Assembly (NCBI GenBank): GCA_021773015.1
Contig: JAJFKW010000006.1
Coordinates: 62,001-126,000 of the forward strand
Direction: 5' to 3'
DNA length: 64,000 nucleotides
From: Woeseia sp.
GTDB lineage: Bacteria; Pseudomonadota; Gammaproteobacteria; Steroidobacterales; Woeseiaceae
The translations under genes and the position numbers were made by a program. The notes beneath the pieces were generated by a model, which made no database searches, was not told where the DNA came from, and saw only the letters and a list, made by a program, of their open reading frames with translations. Each line of letters begins with the position of its first letter. The stretch's first letter is position 1. Shown here one piece after another: positions 36,924 through 45,040 of the stretch.

Positions 36924-38231
36924 ATGATGACTCTACAAACAGACTGCCAACAATCATGTTTCGTGAGTTGCGCAATAGTCGCAACGATGGCTTTGGCCGC
37001 TTGCAAACCAGTGCCATCGCAAGAAGCCAAAAATAGAAGCCAAACAACGAGATCTGTTGAACTGCCAGCAGCCAACATTCACTTGCCGCGCTCTGGCGAT
37101 AGCTGTGCGGACGATCCTGCGTGCTTCAATCGCTTTCACCCCGATGTGCCGTTTGTCGCGTCTGCCGAATCCGGCGACGTTATATTATTCGGCACTCGAG
37201 ATGCAGCCGACGGTCAGCTCGATCCAACGAGTACCGACACGAGAATCGATGCGAATCGTGTCCACCCTCTAACCGGACCCGTTGGATTGGCCGGCGCAAA
37301 CGTCGGTGACGTCGTGGCTGTGACGATACTCGATATCGCACCTGAAGATACAGCATGGACGTCTGCCGGCGGCATCGGCTTTTTGCGAGACCTGTTTCCC
37401 GAAGACACGCGCATAAACTGGCGCCTGAATCGCGACTTTGCAGTGTCCGATGCACTACCGGGTGTGCGCATTCCCTACGCTGCCTTCCCCGGCGTCGTTG
37501 GCGTGCTGCCAGGGCCTGAGCAGGTTATCGCCATACGCGACCGCGAGATGGCTTTGCTGAAAGCAGGTGGCTTCGCGCCGCCGCCCAGCCCAGCCGGCGC
37601 TCTGCCCGAAGATATCTGCGGACCGAACGGCTACGCAAAGGATGCGTGTTTGCGAACTATTCCACCACGCGAGAACGGCGGTAATATGGATATCCAATAC
37701 ATGCGAATCGGTACAACAGTATTGCTGCCCTGCTTCGTCGATGGCTGCGGCCTTGCTATTGGCGATGTCCACTATGCGCAGGGGGACGGAGAAGTTGCAG
37801 GGTCCGCAATAGAGATGTCCGCCGACGTACTCGTTCGCATTGAATTGCGCAAGGGATTAGGGCAGTACATTCGTTCACCCCAATACGCTGGCGGCCCGCA
37901 GATCAGAGATGCCGCTCCCGCAAAAGCATTTTATGCAACAACGGGTATTCCGATAAAAGAGGCCGGCTGGGTCCCACCCAATATGCAATACCTAAGCTCA
38001 CCTCACTTACCGGCGCTGACCAATCTTTCGCGTGATGTGACATTATCCGCACGCAACGCACTGATCGACATGATTGACTACATGGTTCGCGAACATGAAT
38101 TAACGAGACTGCAGGCATACTACGTCGCCTCCGTAGCTGTCGATCTTCGAATTGGTCAAGTTGTCGACGGTGCCAACTATGGTGCAACGGCCATTTTGCC
38201 GCTAAGTATTTTCGAAACGAAACAGCAGTGA
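36924..38231 (+). CDS. Exported acetamidase/formamidase family protein
   Basis: Predicted 435 residues from ATG 36924 (GAGAA about 10 bases upstream). The FmdA/AmdA fold is indicated by RVHPLTGPVGLAGANVGDVVAVTILDI, VRIPYAAFPGVVGVLPG, ENGGNMDIQYMRIGTTVLLPCFVDGCGLAIGDVHYAQGDGE, the conserved core of this amidase family. A hydrophobic N-terminal stretch ends in LAAC, a lipobox, but the n-region lacks Lys/Arg, so lipidation is uncertain; a GTG at 36831 overlapping the dipeptidase would add a basic region. Last gene of the VOC/M19 run. Known members release ammonia from formamide or acetamide; the substrate here is unproven. Confidence 0.85.
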   Translation: MMTLQTDCQQSCFVSCAIVATMALAACKPVPSQEAKNRSQTTRSVELPAANIHLPRSGDSCADDPACFNRFHPDVPFVASAESGDVILFGTRDAADGQLDPTSTDTRIDANRVHPLTGPVGLAGANVGDVVAVTILDIAPEDTAWTSAGGIGFLRDLFPEDTRINWRLNRDFAVSDALPGVRIPYAAFPGVVGVLPGPEQVIAIRDREMALLKAGGFAPPPSPAGALPEDICGPNGYAKDACLRTIPPRENGGNMDIQYMRIGTTVLLPCFVDGCGLAIGDVHYAQGDGEVAGSAIEMSADVLVRIELRKGLGQYIRSPQYAGGPQIRDAAPAKAFYATTGIPIKEAGWVPPNMQYLSSPHLPALTNLSRDVTLSARNALIDMIDYMVREHELTRLQAYYVASVAVDLRIGQVVDGANYGATAILPLSIFETKQQ

Positions 38232-38271
38232 ATATTAACGCAACACTAAATTCATCGACTAGTAAAGCCAC

Positions 38272-39206
38272 TCATACGCACGCGTCAATTTCCGGCAATT
38301 CTTCCAACCGTTCGATGTCCAGCCACAGCCGCACACGTGCGGCACGCTCGCCATTGGCTGCCCAGTCCGCCATATAATCCGACAAAATGTGTTCGTCGCT
38401 ATTCAAATACGCAGACTCAGCATTCCGGCGATCCGAATTACTGATGTTTCGCAGCCGATTTCCGATTTCTTCGCAAACCCATTGCTGGATGCGATGGCCG
38501 ACTAATGAGGTCAATAGATGCTCTTCGCTTGATACCAAGCGCGCGCCGTAACCTAAACATGCGCTTTGCCAGTGACTGTCTAAACTTATCCGCTGCCGGC
38601 AAAATTTTAGTGGCATAAAATAACCTGCCGCTGAGCTAACTGCGAGGCCAAGCGCATTCACAATACGCTCAGAATAGCTCCAGCCGCCGATCACAGCGAA
38701 GCCGCGTTCATATGCTTCAATGTGAGCCAACCAGTACTCACGGTATTTCGCAACGGTTGAAATTATTTCTAGCACTCGTAACGCGCCCTTCTCATCCCCT
38801 CGATCATATCGATATCCAGCTATCGATGCCCAAAGCGCGGCATTATTACCATCCACAGAAATTGCGCGCTTTTCTGCGTTGGCATAGTTGAGTCCAACAG
38901 CGGTCGTACTATCTCAAGGCGTCTTTCCGCCGATATATTCTCGTCGAAGAGCGAGTCGGCAGCAATCGGCTGGCGTGGCTCAACACAATCACTACTGGCA
39001 ATATCCAGTAATTGGCCATTGCTCGGAAACCTCTCAGAATGACGACTCTCGATACCGGCTTCAATTAGAACCTGGTTCGCTTGCGCGGGCTTTGAGCTAC
39101 CCAGTCCAATATCCGCACCCGACGAAGGATCGGTGAAATGGCGCCAGGCAACAGTTGCGACCCAGACTAACAGCGCTGAAAAAATTACAAAAACATTTTT
39201 CCGCAT
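38272..39206 (-). pseudogene. Frame-disrupted relative of the membrane-anchored protein at 9881
   Basis: Two overlapping reading frames cover one apparent gene. The N-terminal frame (39206 to 38820) begins with a membrane anchor (NVFVIFSALLVWVATVAW). The C-terminal frame (readable from about 38913 to 38272) continues with DGNNAALWASIAGYRYDRGDEKGALR and HWQSACLGYGARL, which align with DGQNSEVW..GDAAGALR and QWANACLSYG of the protein at 9881. A TGA at 38916-38914 closes the second frame upstream, so the switch must lie between 38820 and 38913. Relative to the 9881 protein, roughly 60 residues also appear missing there, favouring a real deletion over a base error, though sequencing error cannot be excluded. 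Confidence 0.65.
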
Positions 39207-39460
39207 GTCAATTGCGAAGCTTCATTTTCTAATTGTCATCCGACTAGTCATCAGCACAACACACTGACGTGATTCCGCAACTAACAATGTGTGATCCCGC
39301 AACAGATTAACGGTTTCCAATCAGCTGACTGAGAATGCCGCAAATAACCAAATGATGTAAGACCGTTCCTACTAATCGCAGCTTTTGATCAGCCAGCTGT
39401 GTACAATCTGCGCCAATTTGCCCGCACAGCCGTGCGCCAACTATTCCCGAGATCAACCAA

Positions 39461-40294
39461 ATGCCGTCAAGATATCCGTTACAAAACCTGTTTGCTTCAA
39501 TGCTCGCAATTGTTCTTCTCGCCAACACGTCGAATGTGGCGGCAACCATCGTTGAGATTCAGACTACAGAGGGCAGTTTTCAAATCAATTTGTTCGACAA
39601 TGATACGCCAGCAACGGTGGCTAATTTCTTGAACTATGTAAACAACGGTGCTTATAGCAGCGCAATTGTTCATCGATCAGTTCCGGGATTTGTCGCGCAA
39701 GGTGGAGGTTTCGCATTCGATACCGTCGCCCCTCCCCTTACGATCCCAACGAATCCGCCGGTCGCGAACGAGCCGGTCTTCTCAAACGTTCGCGGCACGA
39801 TCGCTATGGCCAAACTAGGCGGCAATCCGGACAGTGCAACGAATCAATGGTTTATCAATCTTGTTGACAACAGTAGCGACCTTGACGGACAAAATGGCGG
39901 CTTTACAGCATTCGGACAGGTAATCGGCAGTGGGATGGACGTCGTCGACGCTGTATCAGCACTGCCACGATTTAATTTCAGCGCGGCCTTTGGCGCAGCG
40001 TTCGGCGAATTACCGTTACAAAATTTTAGTCAAGCAGATGCGACAAACGGTGTGCAACCGGACGATACCAATTTCGTCATTATCAACGCGATCATAATAT
40101 CCGACAGTACCGTAGACTCGGCCGCCGGCCTAAATCCGGCACCAAACAATGCCAACAACGGTGGTAATCCGCCACCACCTGACAATAGTGGCGGTGGTGG
40201 TGGCAGCCCTGCCGTAGGGACGCTACTAATACTCGCCGGAGCTGCGCTGTTACGCCGTCGAATATTGCTAAGATTTCGGAATTCAACGACGTAG
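39461..40294 (+). CDS. Exported cyclophilin-type peptidyl-prolyl isomerase with GlyGly-CTERM-like tail
   Basis: Predicted 277 residues. Signal peptide (FASMLAIVLLANTSNVAA) then a cyclophilin domain: VHRSVPGFVAQGG with catalytic Arg and Phe, RGTIAMAKLGGNPDSATNQWFINL and NGGFTAFGQVIGSGMDVVDA. The C-terminus has an Asn/Pro linker, a SGGGGGSPAVG motif, a hydrophobic stretch (TLLILAGAALL) and RRR, the architecture of GlyGly-CTERM sorting signals that rhombosortase cleaves and that occur on type II secretion substrates. An isomerase role at the cell surface is inferred. Confidence 0.88.
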   Translation: MPSRYPLQNLFASMLAIVLLANTSNVAATIVEIQTTEGSFQINLFDNDTPATVANFLNYVNNGAYSSAIVHRSVPGFVAQGGGFAFDTVAPPLTIPTNPPVANEPVFSNVRGTIAMAKLGGNPDSATNQWFINLVDNSSDLDGQNGGFTAFGQVIGSGMDVVDAVSALPRFNFSAAFGAAFGELPLQNFSQADATNGVQPDDTNFVIINAIIISDSTVDSAAGLNPAPNNANNGGNPPPPDNSGGGGGSPAVGTLLILAGAALLRRRILLRFRNSTT

Positions 40295-40320
40295 AAATTC
40301 CGCTGCAGCGTCGCCGATTA

Positions 40321-41058
40321 TCAGGCTGACTGAGCGTCCCGCAGATCTTTCTCAGTATCGATGCCCGGACCCGGGCGCTCGTTCGGGAGGCCGACCTTAA
40401 TGCGCATACCTAACGACATGGCACGCAGCTGCTCCAGTTGTTCGCATCGCTCGATATCCGATTGCTCGGCGGCAACCAATCGCTTTAACGTTGCTACTCG
40501 ATACGCGTAGATACCATGGTGGTGTCGGGCAGCCTGCAGCGCAGTATTCTGCATTTCTTCGCTGCGGCTGTATGGAATCATTGCGCGACTGAACAACAAT
40601 GCGTAACCTTTTTCATCGGTGACCACTTTGACGACGTTCGGATTTCTAAAATCGTCTCTATTCGCCAAGGCGGAGGCAAGTGTCGCAAGATCCGCATTGT
40701 CATCAGCAAGCAGCCCGGCACATTGATCAATCAGCGACGATGGCATCGACGGTTCGTCGCCCTGAAGATTTACGACGATTGCGTTGTCCGGCCATTCGCG
40801 TAATACACAGACCTCAGCCAACCGATCCGTGCCAGATTTATGCTCCGCGGCAGTCAAGCAAACATCCGCACCAAATACTTGTGCGGCTTTTTCGATCCTT
40901 GCATCATCCGTCGCAATAATAACCTGCGTTGCGGAACTCGCCTGCGCTTTTTCGAAAACATGCTGCAGCATTGGCTTGCCGTTAATTTCGAGTAGCGGCT
41001 TGCCCGGCAGTCGGGCTGAGGCAAAGCGCGCAGGAATGACAACGAAAAACTCGGTCAT
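40321..41058 (-). CDS. kdsB: 3-deoxy-manno-octulosonate cytidylyltransferase KdsB
   Basis: Activates Kdo with CTP to CMP-Kdo for lipid A-core synthesis. The N-terminal FVVIPARFASARLPGKPLLEINGKPMLQHV, the QGDEP motif and HHGIYAYRVATLKRL match the family; the predicted length is 245 residues. It overlaps lpxK by 4 bases; the small Trm112-like gene often found between them is absent. Last gene of the comEC-exbB-exbD-msbA-lpxK-kdsB run. Confidence 0.97.
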   Translation of the reverse strand: MTEFFVVIPARFASARLPGKPLLEINGKPMLQHVFEKAQASSATQVIIATDDARIEKAAQVFGADVCLTAAEHKSGTDRLAEVCVLREWPDNAIVVNLQGDEPSMPSSLIDQCAGLLADDNADLATLASALANRDDFRNPNVVKVVTDEKGYALLFSRAMIPYSRSEEMQNTALQAARHHHGIYAYRVATLKRLVAAEQSDIERCEQLEQLRAMSLGMRIKVGLPNERPGPGIDTEKDLRDAQSA

Positions 41059-42116
41059 TGCGACTGACCAGACTGCCCGCCATCAATCTTTGTAGTTAGC
41101 AACTTAAGCCACTGCATTTTTTCATCTTTACCAAATTCGACGGTGACGGGTAACGTCCAAAGACTCTCATGTGCAATTCCACGACATTTCACCGCATCTT
41201 TCTCGGTGACGATAACTTTCAATCCATCTTCGAACCGAATATCAGCTTGTGCAATTTGCGCATGGTCCGCCAAGGGGTGTCGAATAACTGTGAGGCCGAA
41301 GTGTTCCAGGTGTCTGAAGAATTTCTCAGGATTGCCAATTCCTGCAACAGCATGCACCGTTTCGCCAATCAAATCCAAGATCGGAAGTTCTTGTTGAGCA
41401 TCGGCAACATTGACTAGCTTGTCCCCTGACAGCGAAAATCGTGAAATACGCCGGTCCAGAATCCGATTTCCGTAGCGAATTTTTTTGAGTCCGGGTTCTT
41501 GCTGCAACAAAACACGATCAACAAACTGCAAACGTTTTTCTGACTCTCGAAGTGGCCCGGCCGGCAACAATAATCCGTTGCCGAGTCCGCGCGAAGCGTC
41601 CATAACGACCAATTCTATGTCGCGTTGCAAGCGATAGTGCTGCAGCCCGTCATCGGAAATGATGACATTTGCCCCTGTACTCAACGCCGTGTTTGCAGCT
41701 CGTATGCGATTCTGGTCGACGATAACCGTGCAGTCGCAACGCTGCGCGATCAGCACAGGCTCGTCACCCACTTCTGATGGGTCCGATTCTCTAGTGACTA
41801 ACACAGACTGTGCGTGTTTTTTGCCACCGTAGCCTCGGCTGATCACGGCTGGTTTTTGTCCAACTGACTCTAGAATATTTGCCAGCCATATAGTCACCGG
41901 CGTTTTGCCGACACCGCCAACATTGATATTGCCCACAACGATAACTGGAATTGGCAGTTTTTCGCTTTTTAATATGCCTTTTTGGTACAACGCTCGACGA
42001 GCTGCTGCGGCTGCCGCGAATACCCAACTCAGTGGCATCAGCGGATATCGCAGAAACGACTGCCCATACCAGACCTTTTCAGCGACACTGTGAGCAAATT
42101 TCTGGTTATCCGCCAT
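41055..42116 (-). CDS. lpxK: Tetraacyldisaccharide 4'-kinase LpxK
   Basis: Phosphorylates the 4' position of the lipid A precursor at the inner membrane. The Walker A-like NINVGGVGKTPVTIWLA, VISRGYGGK and the ISDDGLQHYRLQRDIELVVMDASRGLGNGLLLPAGPLRE block are diagnostic, and LGNGLLLPAGPLRE is a family signature. The predicted length is 353 residues. It lies 6 bases after msbA, as in many gammaproteobacteria. Confidence 0.97.
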   Translation of the reverse strand: MADNQKFAHSVAEKVWYGQSFLRYPLMPLSWVFAAAAAARRALYQKGILKSEKLPIPVIVVGNINVGGVGKTPVTIWLANILESVGQKPAVISRGYGGKKHAQSVLVTRESDPSEVGDEPVLIAQRCDCTVIVDQNRIRAANTALSTGANVIISDDGLQHYRLQRDIELVVMDASRGLGNGLLLPAGPLRESEKRLQFVDRVLLQQEPGLKKIRYGNRILDRRISRFSLSGDKLVNVADAQQELPILDLIGETVHAVAGIGNPEKFFRHLEHFGLTVIRHPLADHAQIAQADIRFEDGLKVIVTEKDAVKCRGIAHESLWTLPVTVEFGKDEKMQWLKLLTTKIDGGQSGQSQ

Positions 42117-42122
42117 TCTTAG

Positions 42123-43892
42123 CTACGCCGTCGACTCGGGCGACTCTGTTGCAAACTGCATTCTAAACAGCCCCGCATAAAGGCCATTCTGTAGCAACAG
42201 GTCTTCATGCGTGCCTGTTTCCGCAACAATGCCACGATCCAACACGATAATTTGATCTGCGTGCTCAACGGTTGACAGACGATGAGCGATGACCAAAGTT
42301 GTGCGGTTTTGCATTAATTTGTCGAGAGCCTCCTGAATTCGCCGCTCCGAGTGCGAATCGAGAGAAGATGTCGCTTCATCAAGAATCAATACTGGGGCAT
42401 CTTTTAACAACGCGCGACCGATGGCAATGCGTTGACGCTGGCCGCCGGAAAGCAAAACGCCGCGATCACCAACAATTGTGTCGAGGCCATCCGGCATATC
42501 CTTGACAAAATCGAGAATATGCGCCGCCTCCGCCGCCTGCAACAATTCGGAACGCGAGCAGTTTCTAAGTTGCCCGTATGCCAGGTTGTTCGCAATGGTA
42601 TCGTTAAACAATACGACGTCCTGCGTTACCAAACTAATGTTGGAGCGAAGGTTCGCAATTTCATAGTCGGTAATCGGTACCTCGTCTAAAAGAATTTCCC
42701 CATCGACAATATCGTGAAACCTTGGCAATAGACTAACCAATGTCGACTTACCGCTACCCGACTGGCCGACAATTGCCAAGGTTTTTCCTGCTTCGACAAC
42801 GACTGAAACCCCGCTCAGAATCTGCAAATTTTCTTCGTCATAACGAAAACCCACATTCTTGAACTCGATCCGGCCATCGACTCGCTCACATGTCAACGTG
42901 CCGATGTTAACTTCGTCAGGTTCATCGATGACGGCAAATAAACTCTTGCCGCCTGCCAACCCTCGTTGCAAAGTTGCATTCACATTCATAATTCGACGTA
43001 GTGGTTGTAACAACAACATCATCGCCCCAAAAAAGGACATGAATTGTCCAGCACTTAAGGTGCTCTTGGTTGACATCTCGGTTGCAAAATAAATGACAAA
43101 CGCCACACCAACGCCAAAAATGACCTGGGTCAACGCAGCACCGAAAGACTTAAAGTAAATCAGCTTGATATGTTGCTGCCGATTTCGTTGATCAACCTCC
43201 ATGAGCCGCTCGTATTCGTAGTCGTGACCACCGAATATTTTCACTATGCGATTCGCATTCAATACCTCATTCGAGACCTGCGCCACTTCACCTACAGAAT
43301 CCTGTATGCGACCGCTGTAGCGCCGGAACGCTTTGCCAAGCACCTGCACTAATGCAGCGATAATTGGCAACAGGACAGCCACGAACAAGAACAGACTTGG
43401 ACTGTGATACAACATGAGTGATATCGCCGCCAGCACCGTGAGAAAGTCGCGTACCGCAATGACGACGACCGTGGTAATCGATTCCGCCACCATTTCAACG
43501 TTGTATATTAGGCGCGACATCAGTGGCGCTGTGGAGTTATTCTCAAAAAATGTCGCTGGAAGCGTCAAGAATTTACCGAATACCTCTTTGCGCAACGAAC
43601 TGATGACGCTGCGACCAATCCACCCTAGCGAGGCCTCCGTCGCGAAACCGGTTACGCCACGCAAGAAAAAAATCAACGCAAAAGCAAAAGGTAGCCAGCG
43701 AGCGGTTTCTAGGTCGCGCGCGACAAATGAGTCATCGATTAATGGCTCAACTAACCAGACCATTCCGATTTCAGCAATTGCGGTTCCGATCATCGCTAAA
43801 ACTGCTACGAGACCGACCAATTTGTGGGGCGCGACATAGGCCCACAAACGCCGATAAACTTCTCGCACGTCCGAGTTTTGCCGTTTGCTCAC
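42123..43892 (-). CDS. msbA: Lipid A export ATP-binding/permease protein MsbA
   Basis: Homodimeric ABC exporter that flips core-lipid A across the inner membrane. An N-terminal transmembrane domain with about six helices is followed by a nucleotide-binding domain with Walker A GQSGSGKST, signature LSGGQRQRIAIGRALLKDAPVLILDEATSSLD and the H-loop IAHRLSTVEHAD. The predicted length is 589 residues, the usual size. It overlaps exbD by 4 bases and directly precedes lpxK. Confidence 0.96.
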   Translation of the reverse strand: MSKRQNSDVREVYRRLWAYVAPHKLVGLVAVLAMIGTAIAEIGMVWLVEPLIDDSFVARDLETARWLPFAFALIFFLRGVTGFATEASLGWIGRSVISSLRKEVFGKFLTLPATFFENNSTAPLMSRLIYNVEMVAESITTVVVIAVRDFLTVLAAISLMLYHSPSLFLFVAVLLPIIAALVQVLGKAFRRYSGRIQDSVGEVAQVSNEVLNANRIVKIFGGHDYEYERLMEVDQRNRQQHIKLIYFKSFGAALTQVIFGVGVAFVIYFATEMSTKSTLSAGQFMSFFGAMMLLLQPLRRIMNVNATLQRGLAGGKSLFAVIDEPDEVNIGTLTCERVDGRIEFKNVGFRYDEENLQILSGVSVVVEAGKTLAIVGQSGSGKSTLVSLLPRFHDIVDGEILLDEVPITDYEIANLRSNISLVTQDVVLFNDTIANNLAYGQLRNCSRSELLQAAEAAHILDFVKDMPDGLDTIVGDRGVLLSGGQRQRIAIGRALLKDAPVLILDEATSSLDSHSERRIQEALDKLMQNRTTLVIAHRLSTVEHADQIIVLDRGIVAETGTHEDLLLQNGLYAGLFRMQFATESPESTA

Positions 43893-44314
43893 TGCTCGGC
43901 CGGATCGTTTATCGTTGCGATGCTAATTTGCACAAAGCCAAGTTTGCCCGCGACATCCATTGCAGTCACGACGAATTGATGGCGTGCGTTGGCATCCGCG
44001 CTGATGGTAAGCGGTAGCGCATTATTGCCACCCGAGATCTTTCTTAGTGCATTGCGAATAGTCTCAGGTTTGTTGTTGATCAGCTCGCGGCCATTCACCA
44101 AGTAGGTGCCCTGCTCGGTAATCATTACATCAATCGATTCGGCAACCTCTTCGACAATAGCACTGCTATCCGCTTGTGGCAGTCGAATCGAAATTTGCGA
44201 TTCCTTCACAAAGCTCGTTGACACCATAAAGAAAATTAACAACAAGAGCACAACATCGATCAACGACGTAAGATTGACCTCTGGGTCGTCGCGTTCGCGA
44301 ACACTCAGGTTCAC
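43889..44314 (-). CDS. ExbD/TolR family biopolymer transport protein
   Basis: A 141-residue single-pass inner-membrane protein. PEVNLTSLIDVVLLLLIFFMVSTSFV holds the conserved membrane Asp used in proton-driven motor complexes, followed by a periplasmic domain. It overlaps the preceding ExbB-like gene by 4 bases. TonB or TolA partners are not here. In related genomes this pair sits between comEC and msbA; a role in envelope transport rather than classical TonB energisation is possible but unproven. Confidence 0.92.
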   Translation of the reverse strand: MNLSVRERDDPEVNLTSLIDVVLLLLIFFMVSTSFVKESQISIRLPQADSSAIVEEVAESIDVMITEQGTYLVNGRELINNKPETIRNALRKISGGNNALPLTISADANARHQFVVTAMDVAGKLGFVQISIATINDPAEQ

Positions 44315-44937
44315 GCGTCGTCGCCCGCTACACTTTGACGTCTATGCAGAGCCTCGACTAATTTGATGGCTTCCTTTTCCATTCCTACGACCAGTGTATC
44401 GACCCGATTTCGGTAATAGCGATAGCCAATGAGCGCGGGAATCGCAACGGTAAGACCTGCCGCAGTCGTTATCAGGGCCTCCGCAATTCCGCCTGCCAAT
44501 ACTGTAGGGTTACCGACGCCGTGCGTCGTGATGGCGGTAAAGACTTTCACCATACCTATAACGGTACCCAGCAAGCCCAGCAGCGGTGAGATCGCAGCAA
44601 CCGTGCCCAGCGTATCAAGATACCGCTCCAGCTCATGGACCACATGCCGCCCAGTGTCCTGAATACTGTCTTTCATCACGATGCGCTCGCGATCTCTATT
44701 GATCAAGCCAGCGGCAAGAATCTGCCCCAATGCCGAACCCTGATGCAATGTTTGAATTTGCTGCTGATCGAGGGCATCTTTCTTAACCCAACCCCATACC
44801 TTGCTGGTCAAATCTTCTGGAATGACGCGCTTTTGCTGCAAAGTCCAAAATCGCTCCAATATGATACCCATCGCAATAATTGCGCAAAGGATGATCGGCG
44901 CCATCAACCAGCCGCCGGCTTTGACAATTTCAACCAT
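44311..44937 (-). CDS. ExbB/TolQ/MotA family proton channel protein
   Basis: A 208-residue inner-membrane protein with three hydrophobic segments: GGWLMAPIILCAIIAMGIILERFW, then LGTVAAISPLLGLLGTVIGMVKVF and PTVLAGGIAEALITTAAGLTVAIPALIGY, the typical TolQ/ExbB helices. With the adjacent ExbD-like protein it should form a proton-motive stator complex. The 103-base gap to comEC and the conserved position suggest the same transcription unit or its own promoter. Confidence 0.92.
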   Translation of the reverse strand: MVEIVKAGGWLMAPIILCAIIAMGIILERFWTLQQKRVIPEDLTSKVWGWVKKDALDQQQIQTLHQGSALGQILAAGLINRDRERIVMKDSIQDTGRHVVHELERYLDTLGTVAAISPLLGLLGTVIGMVKVFTAITTHGVGNPTVLAGGIAEALITTAAGLTVAIPALIGYRYYRNRVDTLVVGMEKEAIKLVEALHRRQSVAGDDA

Positions 44938-45040
44938 AAACTAAAGACTCACCGGAAAATCGAGCAAGAAAAATCGAAATATACAGCGACACGGCCAAAA
45001 ATTCCCCCACCACGTTGCAAAATGGCCATTTGATTAACGG

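Noticed and set aside
38820-39206. Independent small gene upstream of another small gene at 38272-38856
   Set aside because: The two frames fit one disrupted gene homologous to the 9881 protein rather than two separate genes.
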